Assembly: GCF_003010915.2 (NCBI RefSeq)
Contig: NZ_CP028426.1
Location: 186,001-250,000, forward strand
Direction of reading: 5' to 3'
Length of the DNA: 64,000 nucleotides
Origin: Gulosibacter molinativorax
GTDB taxonomy: Bacteria > Actinomycetota > Actinomycetes > Actinomycetales > Microbacteriaceae
Under the pieces are notes generated by a model. That model was given only the letters and a program-made list of their open reading frames with translations. It did no database searches and was not told where the DNA came from. Each line of letters begins with the position of its first letter. Position 1 is the stretch's first letter. The translations under genes were made by a program, and so were the position numbers. Positions 27,410 to 36,298 of the stretch are shown here, in pieces.

Positions 27410-28993
27410 TCACGAAGCTTCAAGATCACGACCGAGAAGGAGTGTCCGGGAGGCGGGATGTTGGGGGTTGGTGAACAGGTCGAGGGTCAGGGCGGTCTCG
27501 ACGATGCGGCCGGAGTCCACCACCGCAACGCGGTCGGCGATCTCGCCCACGACATCAAGGTCGTGCGAGATGAAGATGCATGCAAGGGCACGCTCTCGCC
27601 GGATTTCGTCGATGAGATCGAGTACCGAGCGCCGTACGGTGGCGTCGAGGGCAGACACGGCCTCGTCACAGATCAGCACGCTGGGGCTCCCCGCGAGGGC
27701 GCGGGCAATCGCCACGCGTTGGCGTTCACCGCCGGAGAGCGCGATTGGTCGCGCGGTGAGGTGCTGTTCGCCAAGACCTACCTCCTCGAGGAGCTCGATG
27801 AGCCTCGGCCGGAGTTTGTTCGAACTGCGCACGCGTCCGCCAGAAACGGCGTCGGCAAGAATGGCCCCCACGCGTAGTCGCGGGTCGAACGTCGACAGCG
27901 GATCCTGCGCCACCATGCCCATGAGGTGTCGACGGGGTCGTCGCGCCGATTCTCGAGCGGGGGACCACTGGGCGCCATCGAAGGTCACGCTGCCCGCATC
28001 GGGTGGGTCGAGCGCGAGCAATAGCCGGGCCAGCGTCGACTTGCCGGAGCCGGACGCACCGACCACGCCGAGTGTCTCGCCCGCACGGAGCTCGAGCGAC
28101 GCATCCTGCAAAGCGGTGAATTTGCTCCCGTCGGGCCGCCGGTATTTCCGCTCGAGTCCCTCGGCAGCCAGCAAAATCGGGCCCTCGTGCGGGGGACGCG
28201 CCCGGGGCGGCTGGGGCAGGGCCTCGACGAGGGCCTTGCCCGCGGCAGAATCCGGGGCGGTCAGGATGCGCTCAGTCGCGGCCGTCTCGACGATGCGGCC
28301 GTCGTCGATCACCGCGACTCGATCGCACAGGATGCGCACCGACGCGAGATCGTGCGAGACGAACAGGATGCCGAGGCCGTCGTCCGCCAGGGATCGGAGG
28401 AGTGCGAGGAGGTCACGTCGGGCACCCGCGTCGAGCGCGGTCGTGGGCTCGTCGGCAATAAGCAGCTCGGGATCGCCAGCGAGCGCGATGGCGATGAGCG
28501 CGCGCTGCCGCTGTCCGCCCGAGAGCGCGCCCGCGCGCTGTTTCATTCGCACCTCGGGTTCGGGCAGCCCGACCCGGGTGAGCAGTTCGAGGGCGCGTTC
28601 GCGACGCTCGCTGGTGGATGCGCGGCTGTGCAGTTTGATGGCGTCGTCAAGCTCGGCGCCGATCGTGCGGGCCGGATCGAGGGAGACGAGCGCATCCTGC
28701 AGCACAAGACCGATTCGCCCGCCACGGACCTTGCGCAGCTGCCGCTCCGAAAGCGCGAGCAGGTCGGTTTCCCCGAGGCGCATCCGCTCGGCGTCAACGG
28801 TCGCACCCTCACCCGCGAGGCCCATGAGCGCGCGGGCGGTGAGCGACTTGCCCGAGCCGGACGATCCGATCAAGCCGAGCGCCTCGCCCTTGGCGATCTC
28901 GAGGTCGAGGCCGCGGACGACGTGGTCGCGGCCGAACCGGATGCGCAGGTCACGTACCTCGAGTAACTGCAATTGTTGTTCGCTGGCAGTCAT
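27410..28993 (-). CDS. dual-domain ABC ATPase of peptide/nickel-type importer
   Basis: The 527-residue protein is a fusion of two oligopeptide-type ATPases (DppD- and DppF-like). The first has Walker A GSSGSGKSLT near residue 41 and signature LSGGQRQRALIA; the second has GASGSGKSTLARLL near residue 313 and signature LSGGERQRVAIARAL. A single gene thus supplies both nucleotide-binding sites. It overlaps the permease gene by four bases (ATGA). Its C-terminus NPQHPASRTLLLG is the typical end of such ATPases. Confidence 0.92.
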   Translation of the reverse strand: MTASEQQLQLLEVRDLRIRFGRDHVVRGLDLEIAKGEALGLIGSSGSGKSLTARALMGLAGEGATVDAERMRLGETDLLALSERQLRKVRGGRIGLVLQDALVSLDPARTIGAELDDAIKLHSRASTSERRERALELLTRVGLPEPEVRMKQRAGALSGGQRQRALIAIALAGDPELLIADEPTTALDAGARRDLLALLRSLADDGLGILFVSHDLASVRILCDRVAVIDDGRIVETAATERILTAPDSAAGKALVEALPQPPRARPPHEGPILLAAEGLERKYRRPDGSKFTALQDASLELRAGETLGVVGASGSGKSTLARLLLALDPPDAGSVTFDGAQWSPARESARRPRRHLMGMVAQDPLSTFDPRLRVGAILADAVSGGRVRSSNKLRPRLIELLEEVGLGEQHLTARPIALSGGERQRVAIARALAGSPSVLICDEAVSALDATVRRSVLDLIDEIRRERALACIFISHDLDVVGEIADRVAVVDSGRIVETALTLDLFTNPQHPASRTLLLGRDLEAS

Positions 28994-29805
28994 CGGGCCT
29001 GCCTCCGTTCGGCGTTATAGAGGCGACCGAGGACTGTGCCGGTGACCGCGACAAGCGCGATCGCGCTGCCGGGGAAGACCGACATCCACCAGCCGCCCGT
29101 GGAGAGATAGGTCGCACCGGCATTCAGCATCGCGCCCCACTCGGGGCTGGGCGGCGGGGCGCCGAGGCCGAGGTAGCTCAGCGCCGAGGCCCAGACCACG
29201 GACTGGCCGATGCCGAGGGTCGCGAGCGCGAACAGGGGCTGGAACGCGTTGGGCAGGATCGTGCGAGTGAGGCGGAACCAGGCGCCGCGGCCCATGACGC
29301 GATCGGCCTCGATATAAGCGGACTCCTTGACCCGCAGGAACTGGGTGCGCAGCAGCCGCGCGTATCCAGGGGCGGTCGAAAGTCCCACGGCGATCGTCGT
29401 CGGCAGGATGCCCGGTCCGGTTAGCGAGAGCAGCAAGAGTGCGAGCAGGATGCCAGGGAAGGCATAGAGCGTCTCGACGATTCGCGTCGATACCCAGTCG
29501 CCAATTCGGCCGCCCACTCCCGAGACCGTTGCAAGCAGCACGCCGAGGACGAGCCCGATCGCCGTTGCGGCGATGCCGATCGTGAGCGAATCGGCGGCGC
29601 CGTGAACGATGCGGGTGTAGATATCGCGGCCGGACTCGTCCGTCCCGAAAACGTGGGCCAGGCTGGGGGCTTGGTACGCATCCGCCGGTGAGATGGCGAA
29701 CGGGTCGCCCGGGGCAAGGATGCGCGGGAACAGGGCCGCGCTGAGGAACCAGGCGGCAACGCCCAGGCAGACGAGGATGCCGATGCGTCGGAGTCTGCGG
29801 CTCAT
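28990..29805 (-). CDS. peptide/nickel-type ABC permease (DppC-like)
   Basis: A 271-residue permease with an N-terminal anchor helix, the LFGTDESGRDIYTRIVHG-like block (FGTDESGRDIY near residue 52) that is a hallmark of DppC/OppC proteins, and the EAA-loop EADRVMGRGAWFRLTRTILPN. I place the start at ATG 29805, because this gives the family N-terminus and an ATGA overlap with the upstream permease; longer frames upstream run antisense-like through that gene and are Arg-rich. Confidence 0.92.
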   Translation of the reverse strand: MSRRLRRIGILVCLGVAAWFLSAALFPRILAPGDPFAISPADAYQAPSLAHVFGTDESGRDIYTRIVHGAADSLTIGIAATAIGLVLGVLLATVSGVGGRIGDWVSTRIVETLYAFPGILLALLLLSLTGPGILPTTIAVGLSTAPGYARLLRTQFLRVKESAYIEADRVMGRGAWFRLTRTILPNAFQPLFALATLGIGQSVVWASALSYLGLGAPPPSPEWGAMLNAGATYLSTGGWWMSVFPGSAIALVAVTGTVLGRLYNAERRQAR

Positions 29806-30749
29806 ACTGCGGCCTCCGTGCGTGGCGAGAGAGCCTGCTCGATGACGTCGGTCACGAGGGTGATGAGGACGTAGGCTGCGGCCACCACGATGAGCACGCC
29901 GATGACGAGCGGCACATCCCGGGCGACGACCGCATCCACGAGCGAGCGGCCGAGGCCCGGCCGGGCGAAGAGCTTCTCGACCACGACCGCGCCAGAGATG
30001 AGCGAACCGAAGGCCCAACCGGTGAGTCCCACGGCGGGGAGTGCGGCTCGGCGAAGCAAGTGTTTGCGGAAGACCCCGTTTGGAGACTCGCCGCGGGCGC
30101 GAGCGGCCAGGACGAATGGCTTGTCGAGCGCATCGAGGGTCGAGTCGCGCATCACCTGCGCGAGGTAGCCGCCGAGCGGAATCGCGAGGGTGAGGGCGGG
30201 GAGGATGAGCCCGGTGAATCCGGGGCCGGAGAGCGCGACCGGGAGCCCAAGGCCGGTCGCGAAGATCGTGATGAGCACCGCGCCGAGCCAGAAGTGGGGG
30301 AGCGCGGCACCGACGATGCCGAGAAAGTCGGTGACGACGCCAGCGACGCGACCGCCGCGGGTCGAGAGCCAGACGAGCAGGAGCGCGATCGCCCACCCGA
30401 GCACGAGGGCTGCACCCGCGAGCTGCAGCGTATTCGGCAGCAGGTCGCCGATGATCGTCGTGACGTCGTCGTGGAGCCGGTAGCTCACGCCGAGGTCGCC
30501 GCGCAGCAGCTGCCCGAGGTAGGCGAAGTACTGCTCGCCGAGGGGGCGATCAAGCCCGTAGTCGGCCCGGGCCTGGGCGACCGCCTCGGCGGAGGCCTGC
30601 GAGCCGGGGCCGCCTAGGATCGCCTGCACGGGGTCACCCGGTACGGCGCGCACGGCAAAGAAGGTGATCGTGGCGACGACCCAGATCACGGTGATGGCGG
30701 CGCCCAGCCGTGACAGTGCACGGAGGGCGACGCGCCTTACCTTTGACAT
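29802..30749 (-). CDS. peptide/nickel-type ABC permease (DppB-like)
   Basis: A 315-residue permease with family blocks FFAVRAVPGDPVQAILG near residue 30, LGLDRPLGEQYFAYLGQLLRGDLGVSY near 65 and the EAA loop VLAARARGESPNGVFRKHLLRRA near 195. The start ATG 30749 is chosen from the family N-terminus (MSKVRR); an upstream open stretch adds 36 residues of no resemblance. Shine-Dalgarno is weak (AAAGAAAG). It follows the binding-protein gene by 126 bp, in which a hairpin lies. Confidence 0.92.
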   Translation of the reverse strand: MSKVRRVALRALSRLGAAITVIWVVATITFFAVRAVPGDPVQAILGGPGSQASAEAVAQARADYGLDRPLGEQYFAYLGQLLRGDLGVSYRLHDDVTTIIGDLLPNTLQLAGAALVLGWAIALLLVWLSTRGGRVAGVVTDFLGIVGAALPHFWLGAVLITIFATGLGLPVALSGPGFTGLILPALTLAIPLGGYLAQVMRDSTLDALDKPFVLAARARGESPNGVFRKHLLRRAALPAVGLTGWAFGSLISGAVVVEKLFARPGLGRSLVDAVVARDVPLVIGVLIVVAAAYVLITLVTDVIEQALSPRTEAAV

Positions 30750-30806
30750 ACAAGCTTTCTTTGAAGTCGCTCGCTGAGTGTGTGTCGATCCGTGAGTAGC
30801 GGCAAA

Positions 30807-30845
30807 GCCGTGTATCGAACGGTGGTGCTCATTTCGATACACGGC
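30807..30845 (-). other. intercistronic hairpin between binding-protein and permease genes
   Basis: A perfect 13-bp stem (GCCGTGTATCGAA at 30807-30819 with its complement at 30833-30845) and 13-base loop lie just after the binding-protein stop. No T-run follows. Such structures between solute-binding-protein and permease genes commonly stabilise the upstream mRNA, giving excess binding protein. Confidence 0.6.
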
Positions 30846-30875
30846 CTGCAGCCGCACTCAATGAGCGGGAGTGAC

Positions 30876-32498
30876 CTACTTGAACGAGGCGTTCGTGAAC
30901 GTGATCAGGTTGAGCGACGGGTCGAGGCGCAGGCCCTCGAGGGTCGGGGTGTAGGCGAACTGCACCATCTGATCGTAGAGCGGCACGATGAGGTGCTCGC
31001 TCACGATGAACTCCTGCGCCTGCGCGTAGAGGTCCGCGCGCTCGGCCCGGTCGGTCGTCGTGCCGGCCTGCTCGAGCATGGCGTCAAGCTCGGGGCTTTC
31101 GATGCCCGTGTTGTTCGCATGGTAGCCCGACGGCGCGGGAACGTTGCCGGCCGAGTGGTAGACGATGCGCAGCACGTCGGCGGAGGACTTCGAGTACGGC
31201 GCGATGATCGCGTCGAACGCCCACTCGCCCGAGGCGGCGTACCAGGAGCCGATGTCGAGCAGCTCGATCTGTACGTCGAACCCGACCGCGCCTGCACTCG
31301 CGGCAATCTGCTCGACGAGCGAGACCTCGGCGGGGATCGACTGGTTCGTCGAGAGCGGGAAGACGACGGTGAGCGGCTGGCCGTCCTTGATGCGGATGCC
31401 CGCGTCGTTCCGCTCGGTCCACCCGGCCTCATCGAGAAGCTGATTCGCCTGGTCGACGTCGACGCCCAGCAGCTCGGGGAACCCGACCGACTCGGGAAGC
31501 GCGGAGGACAGGGGCGAGTAGGACCGATCGAGGGTGCCGAAGTAGAGCGACTCGACGGCCGCATCGATGTCGGTCGAGCGCGTGAATGCCTCGCGCACCA
31601 GCGGGTCATCGAACGGCGCGCGGGTCGTGTTGAGCTCGATGCGCGCGGTCGTGCCGGGGCGCGGGCCAACAAGCGTCGAGAACTCGTCGGTCTCCTGGAA
31701 GCCTGAAAGCGCATCCGGCTGCACCTGGTCGATCACGTCGACCTGGCCGGACTGCAGGGCGGCTGTGCGGGTCGCGGCGTCGGGGATGAAGCGCCACTCG
31801 ATGCGCTCGATGCGCTCGCCCTCGGGTGGGGTCGCCTCGCCGGGCATTGCCTCGGTGTGGGTCTCGTTGCGAACGAAGACGATGCGATCCTGCTTCGTCC
31901 ACGAGTCGACCTGGAACGCACCGGTACCGATCGGCGCCTCGCAGTTTGCCTGCTCGCCGCGCTCGAGGCCGGCGGGCGACATGATCGCGAGCCAGGACTG
32001 TGCGAGCGACTCGAGGAGGGCCGAGTCGGGCGTGTTCAGCTGGAACTCGACGGTGTGATCGTCGGTCGCCACGATCGCGTCGACCTTTTCGAGGGCGAGG
32101 ATGCCGGTCGAGGACTTCGTATTCGGGTCGCGCACGTGCTCCATGTTGGCGACCACGGCAGCCGCATTAAAAGGAGTGCCGTCCGAGAACTCGATGCCTT
32201 CCTTGAGGCCGATCGTCCAGGTGAGGCCGTCTTCGCTCACCTCGCTCGAGTCTGCGAGCCACGGCACAATCTCGCCGCTGTCGTCTCGAGCGAAGAGCGA
32301 TTCGAGGAACTGGTGGGCAGACTCGGCCTGGGGCCAGTTCCCGCCGACGTGCGGGTCAAGGCAGTCGGGCTCCGACTGGCCGGTCGCGAACGTGAGTGTG
32401 GTCTTCGATTCGGCGGGGGTTGCAGAGCATGCGGCGAGGGGCACAAGAAGTGCGAGGCCAGCGACTGCTCCGACGAGCCGGAGTGATTGCTTAAGCAT
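30876..32498 (-). CDS. ABC substrate-binding lipoprotein, SBP family 5
   Basis: The 540-residue lipoprotein (lipobox LAAC, Cys about residue 24) belongs to the peptide/opine/nickel extracellular binding family. Family landmarks are WTIGLKEGIEFSDGTPFNA near residue 95 and PLYDQMVQFAYTP near the end. It is the first gene of a four-gene importer operon. Ligand class (di/oligopeptide, nickel chelate, other) cannot be told from the sequence. The ATG at 32498 has no Shine-Dalgarno sequence; a -10 TATATT lies six bases upstream, so transcription probably starts at the A of the ATG. Confidence 0.92.
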   Translation of the reverse strand: MLKQSLRLVGAVAGLALLVPLAACSATPAESKTTLTFATGQSEPDCLDPHVGGNWPQAESAHQFLESLFARDDSGEIVPWLADSSEVSEDGLTWTIGLKEGIEFSDGTPFNAAAVVANMEHVRDPNTKSSTGILALEKVDAIVATDDHTVEFQLNTPDSALLESLAQSWLAIMSPAGLERGEQANCEAPIGTGAFQVDSWTKQDRIVFVRNETHTEAMPGEATPPEGERIERIEWRFIPDAATRTAALQSGQVDVIDQVQPDALSGFQETDEFSTLVGPRPGTTARIELNTTRAPFDDPLVREAFTRSTDIDAAVESLYFGTLDRSYSPLSSALPESVGFPELLGVDVDQANQLLDEAGWTERNDAGIRIKDGQPLTVVFPLSTNQSIPAEVSLVEQIAASAGAVGFDVQIELLDIGSWYAASGEWAFDAIIAPYSKSSADVLRIVYHSAGNVPAPSGYHANNTGIESPELDAMLEQAGTTTDRAERADLYAQAQEFIVSEHLIVPLYDQMVQFAYTPTLEGLRLDPSLNLITFTNASFK

Positions 32499-32504
32499 TC
32501 AACC

Positions 32505-32534
32505 AATATAGCCTTGTTGAACGCTGTCGAACAA
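32505..32534 (-). promoter_or_regulatory. promoter of the peptide-type importer operon with overlapping inverted repeat
   Basis: On the minus strand TTGTTC (32529-32534) and TATATT (32505-32510) form a -35/-10 pair with an 18-bp spacer, which would place the transcription start at the ATG (32498). An imperfect 21-bp inverted repeat TTGTT-N11-AACAA (32514-32534) covers the -35 region and spacer, where a repressor could bind. Confidence 0.55.
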
Positions 32535-32629
32535 TGAGCCGCGTGCCGGCCAACATCCGGGGGAAAACCACCGTAAGCGCTCGTGACAGCTGCGTCGTTT
32601 TGGCTGATTGTGCCGCGTAACTTGAAAGT

Positions 32630-33859
32630 ATGAAATCCAAAGCACTCCAAATCGTAGCCGCGATACCGCAGCTAGTGCTCTACGGCATCCTTGCCCTGCC
32701 GATGTTCGGGCTGTTCGTCGCCACGGTCGCCACCGGCATGGGGCTGATGTTCGTCTTCCTGATCGGCATCGTCGTGTTCGCGCTGCTCGGTGTCGTCATG
32801 TATCTCCTCGCACGCTTCGAGGAGGCGCGCGCCGGGTGGACGTTCGACCTCGACATACCGCGCCACGAGTTCCGGCAGTCGCCCCGCACCGACGGGTGGA
32901 AGTTCTTCCACACCCTCGCGTTGCAGTGGGCCGACTCGCGAACCTGGATCGGCATCCTGCACGGCGCGGTCGTGTCGCTGCTCGGTCTGATCGCCGTGTT
33001 CGCACTCCACTGGTTGGCTACCGGCATCGCCTGGCTCTTCGCGCCACTCCAGGGGCCGACCTACGTGCTTGGCGACTTCTGGCTGGGGGAGCAGCCGAGC
33101 TGGCTCGCACTGCTGCTCGGACTCGCCCTCATCGTCATCGGCGCGATCGTCATCGTCAGCCTCGCCTTCGCCCACCGCGCCTTGTCAAAGCAGTTGCTCG
33201 TACCGAACCGCGAGGCCGAGTTGCAGTCGGAGGCGCGGGTGCAGTCACAGCACCGCCAGCAGGCGATCTCGGCGGCCGACATCGAGCGGGCCCGCATCGA
33301 GCGTGACCTGCATGACGGCGTCCAGCCGCGGCTCGTTGCCGTGGGCATGACCCTCGGCATGGCCAAGCGCAAGCTGAAGACCGACCCGGAACGCGCATCC
33401 GAACTCATCGACGAGGCCCACGAATCCACGATGGTGGCGGTCACTGAGCTCCGTCAGCTCGTGCGTGGCTTCCAGCCCGCCGTGCTGCAGGACCGCGGTC
33501 TTGACGCCGCGCTCTCGGCACTCATCGGTCGCAGCGCCATCCCGGTTGATATTCAGGTGAACCTCCCGAACCGCTACAGCGATCGGGCCGAAGCGACCAT
33601 GTACTTTGCGGTCGCCGAGGCAATGACGAATGCCGCGAAGCACGCGGGCGCGACCCACATCCTGGTGCGCATCCACGAAGAAAACGGCTACCTGTTCGCC
33701 CACATTGAGGACAATGGCCGAGGCGGCGCGAATCGCAGTCCAGGCGGCGGAATCGACGGCGTCATGAACCGCGTGACCGCAGCGGGCGGCACATACAACT
33801 TCTCCAGCCCCGAGGGTGGACCTACCGTGATTGAGGTGACCGTGCCATGCGCATCGTGA
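32630..33859 (+). CDS. sensor histidine kinase (NarL/LiaS-type)
   Basis: The 409-residue kinase has two N-terminal membrane hairpins (about residues 8-65 and 105-185), a HisKA_3 dimerisation segment with the phospho-acceptor His in ERARIERDLHDGVQPRL near residue 225, and a C-terminal HATPase_c domain (N-box AEAMTNAAKHAG near 325, G-box IEDNGRGG). It overlaps the response regulator gene by 13 bp. The ATG at 32630 follows TAACTT by six bases, a possible leaderless arrangement. Divergent from the peptide importer. Confidence 0.9.
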   Translation: MKSKALQIVAAIPQLVLYGILALPMFGLFVATVATGMGLMFVFLIGIVVFALLGVVMYLLARFEEARAGWTFDLDIPRHEFRQSPRTDGWKFFHTLALQWADSRTWIGILHGAVVSLLGLIAVFALHWLATGIAWLFAPLQGPTYVLGDFWLGEQPSWLALLLGLALIVIGAIVIVSLAFAHRALSKQLLVPNREAELQSEARVQSQHRQQAISAADIERARIERDLHDGVQPRLVAVGMTLGMAKRKLKTDPERASELIDEAHESTMVAVTELRQLVRGFQPAVLQDRGLDAALSALIGRSAIPVDIQVNLPNRYSDRAEATMYFAVAEAMTNAAKHAGATHILVRIHEENGYLFAHIEDNGRGGANRSPGGGIDGVMNRVTAAGGTYNFSSPEGGPTVIEVTVPCAS

Positions 33860-34518
33860 TCTGTGAAGACAATGCACTGCTTCGAGCCGGGCTCAGTCGC
33901 CTGCTGAGCGACGAAGGTCACGAGATCGTCGCGGCGCTCCCCGACGCCATCGAGCTGCAGGACAGGGTGACCGAAACATCCCCGGACCTCGTGCTGCTCG
34001 ATGTCCGACTCCCACCCACCTTTACCGACGAGGGAGTCCGCGCCGCGATCTCGCTCCGAGAGCAGACCCCGGGCCTGCCGATCCTCGTGCTCTCGCAGTA
34101 CGTGGAGGAGCGGTACGCGACCGAGCTCATCGCTCGCAGCAAAGGGGCGCTTGGCTACCTGCTGAAGGATCGCGTCGCGGATGTCGCAGAGTTCCTCGAC
34201 TCGGTCGAGCAGGTCGCCGACGGCGGCACGGTCCTCGACCCCGAGGTGGTCGGCCAGCTGCTCGGCCGCCGCTCGCGCGATTCGCAGTTGGATGCGTTGA
34301 CCGAGCGTGAGCGCACCGTGCTCGGGCTCATGGCTGAGGGCAAATCCAATGCGGCAATCGCATCCCAGCTTTATATCTCTGAGGGTTCTGTCGAGAAGCA
34401 CATTTCGCAGGTGTTCCAGAAGCTCGGCCTCGGTGCCGAGACTGGTGGCAACCGACGCGTGCTCGCAGTTCTCGCCTACCTCGGTGTCGAGATTGACGAA
34501 ACAGGAGACGCGCGATGA
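33847..34518 (+). CDS. NarL/LuxR-family response regulator
   Basis: The 223-residue regulator has a receiver domain with acidic pocket ICEDN and the phospho-Asp in LVLLDVRLPP near residue 53, the conserved Lys in LLKDRVADV, then a LuxR-type HTH (LTERERTVLGLMAEGKSNAAIASQLYISEGSVEKHI, about residues 150-200). It is the cognate partner of the overlapping kinase gene. It overlaps the next gene by ATGA, so the kinase, regulator and a membrane-anchored protein are one operon, as in LiaFSR-like envelope-stress systems. Confidence 0.92.
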   Translation: MRIVICEDNALLRAGLSRLLSDEGHEIVAALPDAIELQDRVTETSPDLVLLDVRLPPTFTDEGVRAAISLREQTPGLPILVLSQYVEERYATELIARSKGALGYLLKDRVADVAEFLDSVEQVADGGTVLDPEVVGQLLGRRSRDSQLDALTERERTVLGLMAEGKSNAAIASQLYISEGSVEKHISQVFQKLGLGAETGGNRRVLAVLAYLGVEIDETGDAR

Positions 34519-35549
34519 ACACGACAAATGACCACGACACGCTGCCGGTGCAACCGGCAACCGACGCGGGCTCGGCCCCGCCGCCCACGTCCCCGCCATC
34601 CAACCGGGCGCCCGAAGGCCCGAAGTCCGCGCCAGGAGCGCGCCGATACAGCTGGGTAGGCATTGTCGCGACCGTCATCGGCGGCATCCTGCTGATCGGC
34701 CTGCTCGTCTCGACGATCTTCACACAGGTCTGGAGCGGATCGGTCAAGCCCTTCTCGGAGGAGTTCTCGGCTCCAGCGGTCAGCAATGTCAGGGTGGATG
34801 CAGACTACGGCCAGTACACGATCCAGTTCAGCGACAGCGTGACGGAAGCTCAGTTGGCGGTCGAGGGCAATTGGGCAGGCGGTAACTCGCCCGTGTCGCT
34901 CGAGACGAGCGGAGACGAGCTCGTCGTTGAGAGCAGCGTGCGAGTGCCCTGGTACATGCGCGACCCGCAGGTGCGCGGCACCTTGACGCTGCCCAGCTCG
35001 CTCGAGGGCGAAGTCGATCTCACGGCCCACGTGGGTGTCGGCTCGCTCAAGATCGACGGCGACACGAACTCGATCGATGGCAACGTCAGCACCGGCGAAC
35101 TCATCGTCAACGGTCGCTTCGAAACTGGCGAATTCCGTGGCGACGTCGGCCAGGTGGTCCTGAATGGCGACGGCGGCAGTGCCATGCTCACGAGCGGGGC
35201 GGGACAGATTGAGGCCTATGGCAGCTACGACTCGATCGTCATGAGCTCCGACGTCGGGACCCTGTCGTTCGCGGGGAACGTGAAAGACTCCGCTGAATTC
35301 ACCGTCGACGCGGGCGGTGGGACAATCCGGTACGAGGAAATCATGCCGGCGAATACCGTCGTCAATGTCAGCTTCGGCGACGTCGAATTCCAGCTGCCTG
35401 GCGAGCCGTTCCAGCTCAATGCGCCGAACGATGTGCGCGATTCTGCGGAGCGCGCCGGCTACGACACGAGCGGCGGCGCAGGCGCGCCGCAGGTCTCAGT
35501 GTCGGTCGAAATCGGCGACGTCAGCTTCGCTCCGAACACGGGCAACTAA
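34515..35549 (+). CDS. membrane-anchored DUF4097-like beta-helical protein
   Basis: A 344-residue protein with a Pro-rich cytoplasmic N-terminus of about 45 residues, one transmembrane helix (about residues 46-70) and an extracytoplasmic domain made of short repeated beta strands (DLTAHVGVGSLKIDG, VSTGELIVNGRFETGEFRGDVGQVVLNGDGG, SSDVGTLSFAGNV), the pattern of DUF4097 / LiaG-like putative adhesin domains. Overlap with the response regulator gene by ATGA ties it to the two-component system, probably as a sensor accessory or as a regulated envelope-protective protein. Confidence 0.8.
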   Translation: MNTTNDHDTLPVQPATDAGSAPPPTSPPSNRAPEGPKSAPGARRYSWVGIVATVIGGILLIGLLVSTIFTQVWSGSVKPFSEEFSAPAVSNVRVDADYGQYTIQFSDSVTEAQLAVEGNWAGGNSPVSLETSGDELVVESSVRVPWYMRDPQVRGTLTLPSSLEGEVDLTAHVGVGSLKIDGDTNSIDGNVSTGELIVNGRFETGEFRGDVGQVVLNGDGGSAMLTSGAGQIEAYGSYDSIVMSSDVGTLSFAGNVKDSAEFTVDAGGGTIRYEEIMPANTVVNVSFGDVEFQLPGEPFQLNAPNDVRDSAERAGYDTSGGAGAPQVSVSVEIGDVSFAPNTGN

Positions 35550-35652
35550 GTTCCGCTAAGGCCCGCTAAGTTCCGCGGCCACAGACCCGGCGTGCCAGAA
35601 TGAACACGGATCATTTTGCATGCCGGGTCTTTGGCGTGCCGGGAGGAAATAC

Positions 35653-36216
35653 ATGACCGCGTTAAAGCGGAGGGCGGGCGCGGGGCGCCCCGCGGCGTCG
35701 AGCCACACGGCGCTCGAGGAAGCGGCGTGCGAGCTCGCGCTCGAGCAGGGCTGGGACAACGTTTCGGCGAACGACATCGCCCAGCGCGCGGGCGTGAGTC
35801 GCTCATCCTTCTTCAACTACTTCGCCTCGAAGGCGGATGTGCTGTGGCGCAACGTGGATGTCGCACTCGATTCCGCGGCGTCGCTGCGCGAATTCGTCGC
35901 GCGACTCGAAGAGATCGGGCCGCCGACCGCGCTCACCTACATCGACGCGATGGGCGCGCGCGGGGCGGCCGAGGAATCCTCGGTCGCGCGCGCAAACCGC
36001 CTCGCCGCGATGCTTCGGGGTGGGCCGACGCTCGGCACGGTTTCGAGCCAGGTTGATGCCGACCAGGCCGCGGCTCTCGCGACGTCGATTCAGCGCATCC
36101 GGTCCGCATCCCTCGCCTCGGGCACCCTCACCGCGATCGTGGATTGGGCCGCGTCGGGCCTCGGTCGGGCTCCTCTGCATCGCTACCTCGACGCCGCCTT
36201 CGGCGACAACTGGTAG
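35653..36216 (+). CDS. TetR family transcriptional regulator
   Basis: The 187-residue protein has the TetR HTH ALEEAACELALEQGWDNVSANDIAQRAGVSRSSFFNYFASK (in order across residues 20-60) with a canonical GVSRSSFFNYF recognition helix. Start ATG 35653 is preceded by GGGAGG; an in-frame ATG at 35620 lacks a Shine-Dalgarno. The C-terminal ligand domain is Ala-rich. It is followed by tandem repeats and then by the ileS T-box leader, so no obvious target gene lies downstream. Confidence 0.88.
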   Translation: MTALKRRAGAGRPAASSHTALEEAACELALEQGWDNVSANDIAQRAGVSRSSFFNYFASKADVLWRNVDVALDSAASLREFVARLEEIGPPTALTYIDAMGARGAAEESSVARANRLAAMLRGGPTLGTVSSQVDADQAAALATSIQRIRSASLASGTLTAIVDWAASGLGRAPLHRYLDAAFGDNW

Positions 36217-36260
36217 CCCGCGCATCCGCTGCGCCTGCGCATTTCCGCTAGCGCTCACCA

Positions 36261-36298
36261 TTGTGGCTGGCGCGCGCAATTGTGGCTGGCGCGCGCAA
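36261..36298. repeat. 19-bp tandem repeat, two perfect copies
   Basis: TTGTGGCTGGCGCGCGCAA occurs at 36261-36279 and again, without a gap, at 36280-36298. It directly adjoins a larger 64-bp duplicated unit. Confidence 0.85.

Noticed and set aside
27369..29045. 558-codon frame on the plus strand opposite the dual ABC ATPase
   Set aside because: Ser/Arg-rich shadow; the minus strand carries two complete sets of ABC motifs.
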